From NCBI GenBank assembly GCA_948146395.1, contig OX411547.1:56101566-56165565 (forward strand): a DNA stretch of 64,000 nucleotides, written 5' to 3'. The DNA comes from Fragum whitleyi (Eukaryota > Mollusca > Bivalvia > Cardiida > Cardiidae). This document shows, piece by piece, positions 21,701 to 31,951 of the stretch. The translations under genes were made by a program, and so were the position numbers. Under the pieces are notes generated by a model that saw only the letters and a program-made list of their open reading frames with translations, was not told the DNA's origin and made no database searches. Positions within the stretch are counted from its first letter, which is position 1, and each line of letters begins with the position of its first letter.

Positions 21701-23695
21701 TCACTGCCTTTCACCCAGGGACATGAAACATCTGGATTAGGTGTTCAAGGGTTTCCATATAAGCTTTAACTTTCATCACTATTGCACTAAAATTGATTTG
21801 TATAAACTAAAATTCCAACCACCCTCACCACTTACAGAAAGGTTTATCTATCAAATCTTTGATGGCAGGCAAATAAATGTTTGAAAGAAATTTTGCAGCA
21901 AAAAAGGATCAAGTAAAGGACTCCATGATTGTGAGTTACCCAACTTCACAATAAGTTTTATTTTTTCAAAATTGTTCTTTAATGTTTAGGTCAAGGTCAT
22001 CTGACAAGATCAAGGTTAATTATTTAAGTCAAACTTCTACAAAAAACTACCATTTTGGGGACATTGGTTTTTATATTAATATATCTTGTTTCATTACAGC
22101 CAAAAGTAATGGAAAGAAGGGAGTTAGAAGATCTAAATAAGAAGGCATCTTTCATGTTGGCACAATACTACGCAGGTCTCACTCAACGAAGAAAATCTGA
22201 ACAAAAAAGGGAAGCACTTATGGCAAGGCTGGACACAGACTCTGAATTATGTTCATGTGAGTTTATCCTTTATTGAAATTGATGCAGATATTCTCATAGG
22301 CAGTAACAACTGTTTGTACTGCCAATGAAATATTAGCTTTATTCCAAAACCTTGCCTATACAGCTTGTGATAAACCTTAAAGTTTTTTTTTCTAAAATTG
22401 AAAATAGATGATAATTGTTAAAAACTCTTGAAAAAAAAAGAGAATTTGTAGTGTAGAAGCATGTTCTTAACTTTCTTAGTTTTTTTCTAAATTCTGTTTT
22501 TACTTAATTGTGTGAAAAGAGACACTTCAAGTAAGTAATCAGTGATTATCTCCTTGAACACAATTTTTCAATATTACATTTCAAACATTAACTCAAATAC
22601 AATATAAATGCATATTTCTGTTTTCATCTGCCGGCTTGGAAAAGTTATTAACTTATTTCAAGTGTTTCAAAATAAGTAAATCAATATTTTATGCCATAGG
22701 CTTTTCTACTTATGTTCAAGTACATTATTTTAAGGATATTTGTCTGTTTAACAAGTAAATGCTGATTCATATGCTGTGGGGAAAAAACATGATTTTTTTG
22801 AAAATCTAATACATGGTGATTAACTTTGAAGTGACTGTTATTCATATACTTAGCTGTTTTTTTCCCAAGCATTTTGGCTATTCATTTACTTATTCTGCTC
22901 AAATTTCAATTGCTTAACCCTTCTAATACAATCATCTCACATTCCTGCTGTACTCAAATCTTTGAGGTTGAGGTTAAGATCAGCCTGCACAGATGTACAA
23001 TCTGAGCCTAGCCTAATTTGTAAGCTAATACTTTTAATTAAAATTATCCTTGGAAAACTAGAGTGGTTCAAATTGTCTCAAAATTGGTGATAAGTCTTGA
23101 TCAAAATTTAAATTTGGCAGGATAGGTGTTAGATATCCTAAAATGTTGGAATCTAAACAACACTGCTTATGACTGCTTTAAAACTACTTCATGTGTAAAC
23201 ATTCTAGACTATTCTGAAACTTTTGGGTGCTACCTCATTATACCATTGAAACTGTTTGGGGGAATCTAGAAGTTAGTCAGTAAGTTATTCAGTCAACCAG
23301 TCTGTCTGTCTGTAGCTTTTTCATGTCCTATCAATTTCTCAGCCAGAAATTGACATATTTCATTCAAACTTTACAGTTGTGATCATTATCAGGCTTCTCC
23401 TATTTTGAGTATGATCCATTGGCTTTGACAGATTTTAGGCCTCTGCTGAAAATGTCAGTTATATAACTGTTTTGAAAAACTTAGAATATTGAATCTAATT
23501 TCAGTGGCCCCAGGACTGGACAAAGTCACACCAAAGGACATAGACATGTATTCCAGTAGATCCGTTCCCGTGGCAACCAAGGCCAGAGTAAACCACATGG
23601 AGACGTTGCGTAACTTACAACTTCCGTGGTGGAAGAAGTTGGACGACGAATTTCAAGACTCAGAGATACAAGAAGAGGATGTACTTTTGTTCTGA
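9757..23695 (+). CDS. IQCB1: IQCB1 (nephrocystin-5) orthologue, 11 coding exons
   Basis: Joined coding exons: 9757-9862, 11047-11209, 12563-12701, 13553-13752, 15280-15375, 15604-15787, 17819-17928, 18538-18680, 19544-19824, 22100-22256, 23505-23695. All introns are GT-AG and all phases agree, giving 1770 nt (589 residues plus TGA); human IQCB1 is about 598. Identity rests on the N-terminus (KRIIHLAAEVAE), the helical segment with LILKQDYSIIDGQW, IQ-type calmodulin-binding segments in exon 7 (IIQANYRGFIARKKL) and exon 9 (TKIQKTWRGYSERNKL and IKIQRTVRLWLER), and the C-terminal SRSVPVATKARVNH ... LPWWKKLDDE. In animals IQCB1 binds calmodulin and CEP290 at the basal body/transition zone. Exon 1 begins 2 nt after an acceptor, so the 5' UTR is spliced. 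The gene is intact; its introns carry several repeats. The product call is firm; expression and start are inferred. Confidence 0.94.
9870..10213 (+). repeat. Tandem duplication of a tRNA-like SINE unit (period 210 bp)
   Basis: Two copies of TGTAGTGTTCGATAATGGG...TCTATAGTTACTTCA begin at 9870 and 10080, in intron 1 of IQCB1. Each contains a tRNA-like core (9909-9980 and about 10116-10190) with GGTTAGCTCAGTTGGTAGAGC (A box) and GGGTTC(G/C)AGTCCC (B box), plus acceptor-like ends that pair (GTGCCCG with CAGGCAC, one mismatch). The anticodon stem does not fold well, so these are more likely SINE or tRNA-pseudogene units than working tRNA genes. Confidence 0.75.
10322..10410 (-). repeat. Inverted third copy of the tRNA-like unit
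   Basis: On the minus strand this reads GACCAGCTCAGTTGGTAAAG ... GGGTTTGAGTCCCATG TTGGGCAC, matching the cores at 9909 and 10116. With the copy at 10116 it forms a large inverted repeat inside IQCB1 intron 1. Diverged; no sign of function. Confidence 0.7.
12105..12490. mobile_element. MITE, family M3 (copy 1)
   Basis: Contains an inverted pair around 12170-12240 (ACAACAAAAGTTATATTTTC and its near complement) and outer pieces matching 56955-57325 in the opposite orientation (GAGGATAA..GTTTGTTTCAGTGTAAGAT; TTGATAATTTCA). It lies in intron 2 of IQCB1. Terminal duplication not resolved. Confidence 0.65.
13047..13292. mobile_element. MITE-like element with 65-bp inverted ends and a tRNA-like core
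   Basis: The left end (ATGTAGCTGGGTTGAGTAT...) and right end (...ATACTCAACATGGCTACAT) are inverted copies over about 65 bp. The centre, on the minus strand, contains TGGTAGAGCACTCACTTTGG and GGTCCCGGGTTTTAATCC, a tRNA-like A/B-box pair. It sits in intron 3 of IQCB1, just before the partial exon copy at 13357. A hybrid of long inverted ends and a tRNA-like core is uncommon. Confidence 0.75.
13357..13413 (+). pseudogene. Partial duplicate of IQCB1 exon 4
   Basis: ACATTCAATACAGTGATAGA followed by ATCCATTGTGTATCTGGGCT repeats the inside of exon 4 (ACATTCAAGACAGTGATAGA...), starting 215 bp before the matching point in the exon. The duplicate covers only internal exon sequence, has no splice sites and carries several substitutions. 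It lies in intron 3 and is not expected to be coding. Confidence 0.85.
13932..14985 (-). mobile_element. Large AACAAGAG-type element with tandem 139-147 bp units
   Basis: Reverse-oriented in intron 4 of IQCB1. The right edge reads GAGCGATATAGGACCATCAT GGTCCTCCTG and the left edge GTGCTCGAGGTGAGC, the same termini as elements at 30225, 41353, 48220 and 49829. Inside, a unit containing GGTCACAAGGATGAACCC recurs at 14085, 14230, 14377 and 14516 (spacings 145, 147, 139). No coding capacity. Confidence 0.75.
16146..16416. mobile_element. MITE, family M4 (copy 1)
   Basis: Ends are inverted: GAGGTGCCTTTGTTAGAGCG on the left and CGCTCTAACGAATGCACCTC on the right. The interior is rich in TTAAGATTCTTA-type AT sequence. 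It lies in intron 6 of IQCB1. A second, diverged copy is at 46485-46755. About 270 bp, non-coding. Confidence 0.75.
16522..16578. repeat. Short hairpin repeat, family H2
   Basis: AATTGTGGAAAAGAAGAAAT ... TTTTTTTTCCACAATAATTT fold into a hairpin. Related hairpins with the AGAAATTGC core occur at 18826-18905, 19901-19972, 53239-53301 and 56535-56592, all inside introns of IQCB1 or FYCO1. Confidence 0.6.
18826..19972. repeat. Two further H2 hairpins in IQCB1 introns 8 and 9
   Basis: The span holds one hairpin at 18826-18905 (AGAAATTGCTTTTC... / ...AAGCAGTTTCTGCTTTTCC) and one at 19901-19972 (GAAGAAATTGCCTGTTAC / GTAATTTCTTCATTG). Exon 9 of IQCB1 (19544-19824) lies between them. Arms pair well although individual bases differ between copies. 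Confidence 0.6.
21318..21389. repeat. Short hairpin repeat, family H1
   Basis: ATGGCTCAGCATGAAACAGT ... ACTGTTTCTTGCTGAGCCAT: about 32-bp arms around an AT loop, with only scattered mismatches. Six more members lie at 28370, 29420, 34815, 40002, 41245 and 55870, plus a half copy at 183-222. It lies in intron 9 of IQCB1. Confidence 0.75.
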
Positions 23696-23796
23696 ATTCA
23701 AGAGTGCTATTAGAGTATTTAGCTGTATTAGAGTTGTGAGCTGTGTGCAAATATGAAGTTGCAATTACATCACAGTGGTTGACACTAACGTTTTAG

Positions 23797-24700
23797 TCCC
23801 CTACCGGCGAAAGCCGAAGGGTACTATAGGTTTGCGCTGCGTCCGTCTGTCCGTCTGTCTGTCTGTCAGTCCGGATTTCAATTTTCCGGACATTTTTTTT
23901 AACCCTTGAAGATATTGAGCTGATTTTTGGTATGTGAGTCCGCATCAATGAGTTCTAGAACGAGTTTGAGTTTGGTTGACCCTTTACTTAAAATTTCAAG
24001 AAATTTTGATTGGTCCTTAAATATGGGCGTGGCAGGGCGGGGCCTATTTTGAGACCGAAATTTTATAAGTCCCCTACCGGTGCAAGCCGAAGGGGACTAA
24101 AGGTTTGCCCTCCATCCGTCTGTCCGTCAGTCCATCCGTCTATCAGTCCGGATTTCAGTTTTCCGGACCTTTTTTTTAACCCTTGAAGATATTGAGCTGA
24201 TTTTTGGTATGTGAGTCCGCATCAATGAGTTACAGAACGAGTTTGAGTTTGGTTCTGGTCCATTGATTTTTGTGGAAGATACGGATGCTGGACTTTGAAA
24301 ATTACCAGGAAAATTCAGTTTTCCTGACTATTTTTCTTAACCCTTAGAGATATTGAGCTGATTTTTGGTATGTGAGTCTGCATCAATGAGTTACAGAACG
24401 AGTTTGAGTTTGGTTCAGGTCTATTGCTTTTTGTGGAAGATAGGGATGCTGGACTTAGAAAATTACCAGGAAAATTCAGTTTTCCGGACTTTTTTTCTTA
24501 ACCCTTGGAGATATTGACTTGATTTTTGGTATGTGAGTCCGCATCAATGAGTTCTAGAACGAGTTTGAGTTTGGTTCTGGTCCATTGATTTTTGTGGAAG
24601 ATTCGGATGCTGGACATAGAAAATTACCAGGAAATTTCCTGATTTTTTTTCTTTATCCTCAGAGATATTGAGCTGATACATAAAATCTGATACAACTAAT
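23797..24700 (+). repeat. Tandem repeat block downstream of IQCB1
   Basis: Units begin CCCCTACCGG.G.AAGCCGAA at 23797 and about 24070, followed by CCGTCTGTCCGTCTG-type runs and TTGAGCTGATTTTTGGTATG, which recurs four times; the last copies are spaced about 168 bp apart. It lies immediately 3' of the IQCB1 stop, so it may fall in the 3' UTR or just beyond. It continues into other repeats; no gene is seen up to 25380. Confidence 0.7.
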
Positions 24701-25049
24701 ATTTTGGAGATTCAGTTATACCTTTACCACCAAAAAAGATACTGCTCTAGGGATATATATATAAATCCGGTAGGGTCTTGGTATTGCCATGCAATACTTT
24801 CAAATGCTTGTTTTCAATTCGGATCCCTCCCAATATTTTGGAATCTTGGATCCCAAGGATCACAGGACACTGTTAGTGTCAGACACTGTTCTTGTTGAAC
24901 CCTGTATCATGAAAAGGGGGAGTGAATTATATAGAAAGTGATCGAAAAATTGTTGTACATGTATAGAGTTCAGACTAATCAATTTTAACTTGTAAAACAA
25001 GAAGAAAGTTCCCCATGCAAATGCAAGAAGGACTTTCTCTATTTCTCAT

Positions 25050-25370
25050 TTATGCCTCCAATTTTGTCTTTGGGATATTTTTCATAACAATTAAAAGTTT
25101 GGCAAGCTACACTTCTGATCACAGCAAACTGTGGGCAGCGATGGCTAGGTTTTTGTAGCTAGATTATAGCCTCTTGCACTCTCATCTTTGGAGCCTTTTT
25201 GCCTCTGATTTTGCTTTTGGGATATCCTTGCTAAGACATACATTTTGGCAAATTACACCTCTGATCACAGCAAACTGTGGAAAGCAATGGCTAGGGTTTT
25301 GTCGCTAAGTTATAGCCTTTTACACCCTCCCCATTGGAGCCTCTACCTCCGATTTGCTTTGGGGATATCT
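25050..25370 (+). repeat. Two tandem units of about 170 bp
   Basis: The phrase TCTGATCACAGCAAACTGTG followed by CAATGGCTAGG-like sequence and GGGATAT occurs twice, with the flanking text also repeated. Non-coding. Confidence 0.65.
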
Positions 25371-25382
25371 TCAAGGACTCTT

Positions 25383-25576
25383 AGGGCCAACTTATTTCTG
25401 GCCCCGGGCATGTATTGTTGCCCTTTATATCAGAGTTTTTCTCAGACAGCGGGCTATTAGTCTTAGACTGGTCCTACTATCAACTATCACAATAGCCTAG
25501 AATAGGCTATTCTGATAGTTGACAGTAGGACCAGTCTACACCTGGGTAGGGTTGGGGCCAGAAATAAGTTGGCCCT
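25383..25576. mobile_element. Fold-back element with nested perfect hairpin
   Basis: The outer arms AGGGCCAACTTATTTCTGGC / GCCAGAAATAAGTTGGCCCT are perfect inverted copies at 25383 and 25576. Inside, 25465-25537 is a second hairpin (AGACTGGTCCTACTATCAAC ... TAGGACCAGTCT) with arms of over 30 bp. The near-perfect pairing points to recent insertion or active maintenance. Intergenic. Confidence 0.85.
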
Positions 25577-26974
25577 TATGTTTTAGCAGGCTACACCTCT
25601 GATTACAGCACTCTGGTTGTGATAATAGGTAGGAGACCAAAGAAATTATAGAGGATATAGAAATAATGCTCATGATTTTTTTTCTTTTATTAAACTAGCC
25701 ATATATAAACAGATAAAAATGAGGCTTTGTTGGGTTCGATCTATTTTAGATTACTTGTTCAATGAATTTGGTTTTGATATTTTATCTTAATAATGACCCA
25801 AACTTTTTCCGTCCATGTATTTATAATAGTGCTGAATAGCTTTCAGAATTTTCTATTTAAATATATTTCATATGAAAAAAAAAAAAGAGTTTTAGTTTTG
25901 AATTTTGATACATCCCAACAGAAGACAAAATTTTGCTTCTATAAATTTGGACCGTATACATTGAAGTATCACTGGCCCGGCCCCTTAAACCCCGTCACAA
26001 CATACCCCTTAAATAATAAATGAGGCTGTGCGTGACATTTCCAACAATTTGAAATATTTGTTAGATGTAAACATTGAGTAGTGTTGACAGCCACATATTG
26101 TAAATATAAAGTTACCTGATGGTCTACAGATACATTAAGACCTTGTTCTATCTACTAAATCCATAGTGAAGACTGGTCAGACTGTGCAGATGCACAGGCT
26201 GGCCAGAGTCTTTGCTTTGGGCATATTTGAAATTGTTGAAAATCTCACTCAAATATTATTTATTGGCAAAGTAAATGGTCACAGACATGAAACAAACAGC
26301 AAAAACTCGAGGGCAGGTTAATAGTGTAACTACAGCAAATAAAAGCTTTTTTAAGAAAACATTTCAATCAAAATGGTCGAAAATTTTGTACCCAGGTACC
26401 TGTGATTTCTTTACCTGCGGATACTCAAGTATCGGATGATTACTGTCAATGTAATTATTTCATCAGCTAAATAAATATGCAGATCCAGAATTTCTGTACA
26501 AGTAGTTTGACGTATGAATTCCAACATGGTTTTTTGGGGAGCTGGTGTTGCAAGTCTGCAACTCATAAATAAGTAGCCAGGACTCTCAAAACTATCTGAC
26601 GTAAGTCTGTAGGACCATCTGGAAATCAACTTATGAAAAGAATGGAAGACTATCTTAAATAGTCTTCAATTCTTTTCTTATGTAGATCCTCAATGGTTAC
26701 TTGTTACATAATGCTTATACAATAGTCGGAAAACAGATAATGATTAAGGAGACGGGTAGGAATATTACCCTACCTGATACCTGGGTACTTGAGTATTTGT
26801 CCCAGCTCTAGTAGCGATAGTTTAAATTTTGCTGCTAAAAGCCTCTGATATCTGAATGCAAAAGGAAATAGTTCTGTATTTCAAGCATGCTCAAATCAGG
26901 TATGTCTGAAGATAATGCCTCCAATTGAAAATATGAAATTAAGAACATAGCTTGAATAAGAGCTAAAGAGAGTA

Positions 26975-27280
26975 TTTGTTGATTTCATTAAGGTAGGCCA
27001 CTAAAGAACTAATCATAATATATGAATACGCGAAGCAGATTCATACATGAGTGTGATTAAGATTTTAGTTTCATACCTATATGAAATCAACAAATATTCT
27101 CTTTATATCATATAATTTTATATAATGAAGCAAAAACGTATAAATTTGTGAGTTAAGAAATAGATTTCTTACAGGACTACCTTTTGAAGAAGCTTACAAA
27201 ACAACTGCATGTTCAAAATTGTTTTCATTAGGGAATAAAACTAACTTTCCAGCCAATCAGATTGCACAAATCAACATTAA
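26975..27280. mobile_element. MITE, family M1 (copy 2)
   Basis: Carries ACGCGAAGCAGATTCATACAT, a segment around TATGAAATCAACAAATATTC, and an end with AACTTTCCAGCCAATCAGAT. Matches 1130-1430 and, reversed, 54325-54640. Confidence 0.6.
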
Positions 27281-27404
27281 ATCTTCCAAAATTTGAAAAT
27301 ATAATCATTTTTTGTACATATTAAATTCTATTTGAAGGAAAATTGAAGGTGTTTGCAATAAAGAATTACTAGTATACATGTAAGATGTGGAATTATATAA
27401 TGTA

Positions 27405-27850
27405 CCTTCAGGGGTAAATAATTCTTCAACCAGGGAAATTGATACTCCATAATTGTGCCTTTCAAAACTTCAATATGAGATCCATGTATTTTTGAAGTTT
27501 CAATACAATTGAAGGAAACAGTAGGAGGAGTTTGTGAAACAAAATTGGTATTACTGTGGACAAAGATATACCTGAAGGGGAAAGGTTGTGTCAAGTTCAA
27601 GGGGAGATAATTTTTTGAGCCAGAGGAAGTTGACACTCAAAATTGTGTCTTGCAAAACTTCAACATGTTATCAATGTTTGTATAAAGTTTCATTAGTTAT
27701 GAAGCAGACTGTTGGAGGATTTTACGACACAAAATTGATTGGTAAAATTTTGTATACAGACAGACGGACAGACAGGCTAAAATTCAAGTATACATCCAAA
27801 AACATTTGTTTTGTGTGTAAGTGGGTGGGTGGGGGGGGGGGGGGGGTATA
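27405..27850 (+). repeat. Two tandem units, then a G-rich run
   Basis: Two copies of a roughly 170-180 bp unit (AAATTGATACTC.. / GAAGTTGACACTC.., both followed by AAAACTTCAA.ATG) end in GACAGACGGACAGACAGG and then a GTGGGTGGGTGG run with about 18 consecutive G at 27830-27847. The G run could form a quadruplex or reflect sequencing slippage. No gene seen. Confidence 0.6.
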
Positions 27851-28369
27851 AAAATTCTAGTGAATAGTAAAAAAACCCATTGTATCTGTTCTGGTTAAGA
27901 GGCAAACTTAAACTTTCAAAAATGCATCTGAAAAGTGATGAAATCTTACACAGAACTCTGTTAAAAGGTAAAAAGAACACTAAGTTTAATTTTAAAAAAA
28001 TTTAATCATAATTTGGCAACAAGAATTAAACCCGATTCAAACAATTTCAATTCAAAGCTTTAACCTTAACAATAAACATCAATTACTCATCTCATTCCTT
28101 CCCATATACACTCAACTGTCTCAAAGAATAACATGTACTTTGATTTCCATACTCTGAGAAAATGTCATGATGACATATTTAACCAATTCCCAAACAATCC
28201 AACCATTTGATGCCCATGATGAAGAGAACCTCCCATAAATATTGAGGAAAATGGGAAAAAATCGAGCAATTTCTTTATTATCAACAAAGTTTTCAGAGCA
28301 ACAAATAGAAGGGGTATTTTAGATTTCAAATCCACAAACAGTAAAACTCAAATTTGGCAACCATTTCAA

Positions 28370-29490
28370 TGACACAGTGCATAACAGTTTTAACTGCCTA
28401 TAAAAATATTGGCAGTTACAACTTTTTCGCTCTGAGCCATCAATTTACGGGACAACCAAAATGAGGTTGCTAAAGAGATTGGTCGCTAAGTACACATTTA
28501 GTGCCCAAATCAAAAACAAAATTCTGATTTAATATGTATATTATTGCAATTTTCTCAAAATTCCTATGTTGTATACACTCATTAGATTCATCTCGATGAG
28601 ATGATTCTATTGAGTTATAACAACAAAGGATTAGTTTACAATAAATTTTTGACCAGTACTTTATACTTACACATTTTGATTTATTGAAGAGTATTCCTCA
28701 AACTGTCCCAAATAAAATTGGTTGCACAAAAGAAGTGGTCACTCAAGCGAGATTAACTGTATTTCAATGATACAATCATGGACAAATCCTAAGTTGTTGG
28801 TATCCATTGGAATCATCTCAAGCCTAGACAATTCAAAAGAGTACTCATAACATAGAATTCCATTGAGAAATAAAGAATTTAGACTGGCTTTATCCCCTCT
28901 TATACATACCTCTGATTTTTTATCTTGGGACGTAGGGCTATATTTTTTTTATTTTTTTTTATAAATCCAATGACCGAAATTGTCATCTGCAGTATCTTTA
29001 AAATTGGACCAGTCCAAAATCTTGTTGTCTGGTAATAGGATAAAGATTGATCGTACACATTTTGTTTCTATGTTTCTTTTGAAAATCTTTGAAATTTGCA
29101 TATTGCCAGTTATCATTTTCACACACAATCCCTCTTTTTGACATCCTCTAAGTAAAGATCTGGGAAAATCATTGGGGACAATTAAGAAAATTGCTCTGCA
29201 CAAAAAACTTCTTTATCATCCACCGTGTTTTCTTCCCCAATACACAAAACAAAGATCATTGAAATTTCACAAATAAATATTTTCATCTGCACCTTGTTTG
29301 TAATTGGACCAGTCTACATTATTGTGTTTTCTGGTAATGGTTACAACATACCAACTTACACTCAATCTTCACAACACTTGAAATTATGGTGTGTCTGAAA
29401 AGTCTTAGAAACAAATAGCGGGGCCAGGGCAATACTTTTGTAAGTGCCTATATATTTATAGGCACTTACAATAGTATTGCACTGATCCCT
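28370..29490. repeat. Hairpins of families H1 and H3
   Basis: H1-type hairpins lie at 28370-28440 (AACTGCCTATA core) and 29420-29489 (GTAAGTGCCTATA core). H3-type hairpins lie at 28560-28632 (CTATGTTGTATACACTCATT...) and 28795-28857. Between them I see no gene. Confidence 0.6.
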
Positions 29491-30224
29491 CAAAATTCTG
29501 TCTCTTTTATTTTTGGATTAGAACTTGCATTGAAAGTGTTTTTTTTTTTTCAGTATTAAAAGTAATTTTTGCATCTACTTGATGACAAATGGTGTAAAAT
29601 GAACCAAAGAAAGGTATCATCTCAATTATCCACCAGAGAACACAGAAAAAGAGGATTGTGATGGTCCTGCATTGATCACCTTAGCCTCCTTCCCTCCTCC
29701 CTTAGCAAATTGAAATGCATATAAAGATCATTTAATGACCATTATATGCAGATTTTTCAGCAAAAGTCATAAATAAAGTCTTAAGGTGGTCCAACTATCC
29801 TTGTATAAGTTTCTAACCTTTTCCTAACAGAATTAATCCTTGTATAGATTTTTAGCCTTTTCTTAACAGAATTCATGAAGGGTTTGTCTTTTTGATCAGA
29901 AGAACATGCTGACAAACTCACAAATTTATCATCCCTAGAGTGGAAATATAGAAATTGTATTTAAGACCCTTTTCTTAATGGGATGATCCAATTTTTCAAT
30001 AGGGTTCATCCTTGTAACTAGACAGACATTCTGAACAAGTTTCATGAAGATTGTATCAAATTTGTGGTTCCTAGAAAGTAAACAAGAACATTATCATTAA
30101 GGCCCCTTTTCCTGTGATATCTATTTGTTGATGTTGATCAACAGACATTGGATGTTCATGGATCACAATAGCTAATCTTGAGTACTTGGTGCTCAGGCGT
30201 GCTAAACAATCGTTTATTTCATAG

Positions 30225-31483
30225 AACAAGAGGACCAAGATGGTCCTAGATCGCTCACCTGAGTCTCTATGACCCCTGGGACATCACATTAATTAGATAG
30301 GCAGATGTCAAAAAGAAGATAATTGCCTAAGATCAATACCATGGAACGTTTTCAGCGAAGAGCAAGACAGATATGCCTTTTTGCTCTTTGATATTATGTA
30401 AAAAGGGTTGCGCCCGGATGAAGCCCAAATATGATCCTAGGGTCTTGATATGAACAAACTTGGAAGAGGTCAACTAGATGATGCTACATACTAAATATGA
30501 AAGCTGTCTGCCCACTGGTTTCAAAAAAGAAGATTTTTGAAGGTTTTCCTATTTTCACCCTTCGTGCTCAGATGAGCTGAAAGGGATGCGCCCGGGTGGA
30601 GCCCAAATATGACCCAAGGGTCTTGATATGAACAAACTTGGTAGAGGCCCACTAGATGATGCTACATACCAAATATTAAAGCTGTCTTCCATATGGTTAC
30701 AGAGAAGAAGATTTTTAAAGATTTTCGCTCTTTGATTCTATGTAAAAAAGGTTGGGCCCTGGCAAAGCCCAAACATGATCCTAGGGTCCTGATATGAACA
30801 AACTTGGTAGAGGTCCACTAAATGATGCTACATACCAAATATGAAAGCTGTCTGCCTTCTGGTTTCAGAGAAGAAGATTTTTGAAGATTTTCAATTTTTT
30901 ACCCTTCGTGCTCATAAGAGATAAAGGGATGCACCCATGCAAAGCACAAATATGACCCAAGGGTCTTGATATGAACAAACTTGGTAGAGGCCCACTAGGT
31001 GATGCTACACACCAAATATTTAAGCTGTCTGCCATCTGGTTACAGAGAAGAAGATTTTTAAAGATTTTCGCTCTCTGATTCTATGTAAAAAGGGTTGGGC
31101 CCGGGCTAAGCCCAAATATGACCCCAGGGTCTTGATATGAACAAACTTGGTAGAGGTCCACTAGATGATGCTACATACCAAATATGAAAGCTGTCTGCCT
31201 TCTGGTTTCAGAGAAGAAGATTTTTAAAGATTTTCATATTTTCACCCTTTTTGTTAAGGGTAAAGGGAAAGTTAAGGGTGGATTTCGTTTATTTGAACAA
31301 CTTTGGTAGAGCTTGACCCAAGGAACATCCCTGCCAAGTTTCATCAAGATTGGCCCACTGGTTTAGGAGGAGAAGATGTTTAAAGAAATTGTGGACGACG
31401 CACGACGCACGACTGACGACGGACGACGGACATTCTACGATCCCAATAGCTCACCTTGAGCACTTCGTGCTCAGGTGAGCTAA
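30225..31483 (+). mobile_element. AACAAGAG element with alternating 178/166-bp monomers (copy 1)
   Basis: It begins AACAAGAGGACCAAGATGGTCC then TAGATCGCTCACCTGAG, and ends TAGCTCACCTTGAGCACT... GCTCAGGTGAGCTAA. The monomer landmark GGGTCTTGATATGAAC (one copy has GGGTCCTG) recurs at 30440, 30618, 30784, 30961 and 31127: spacings 178, 166, 177, 166. Two monomer types alternate (one with GCTGAAAGGGATGC or similar, the other with TTCTATGTAAAAAGG), giving a dimer of about 344 bp. It ends in a GACGACGGACGACGGAC run. A truncated relative (about 29765-30215) precedes it. Non-coding and probably non-autonomous. Confidence 0.8.
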
Positions 31484-31951
31484 AAATAAACGACCTTTCC
31501 GGACACCCATATGCAAAACAAATCAAATCTTCATATGTAACATAGTTCTGTTATATATATAGAATAAAATAAAAGTATTATCTTTACAATTTTGTTAATA
31601 TTTGTTAACTATATTAAAAGATTTTAATTTTGTAAATTATTACATGTATCTGAATGAATAGGTCTGTTTGCACCAATTTTACCATCTGGTGTACATAAAC
31701 ATGTATACGGGTATATAATCACATTCTATATCAATAAAATCCATTGTTTTAATCTCATTTGTAATAATTACAGTATTTTAAGGTAGACCACCCCTAATGA
31801 AAAATGATAAAACCAAAATGACTTGTGTTTTTCTGAACAATGTCTTTTGTTTTATAGATAGCTAGAAGATGTTAATGACATCAATAAGACTTCATTTCAT
31901 TTTGAAAGTTTTTATGCAACATTTCAGTGCTGCTATGATGATGACATAAAA

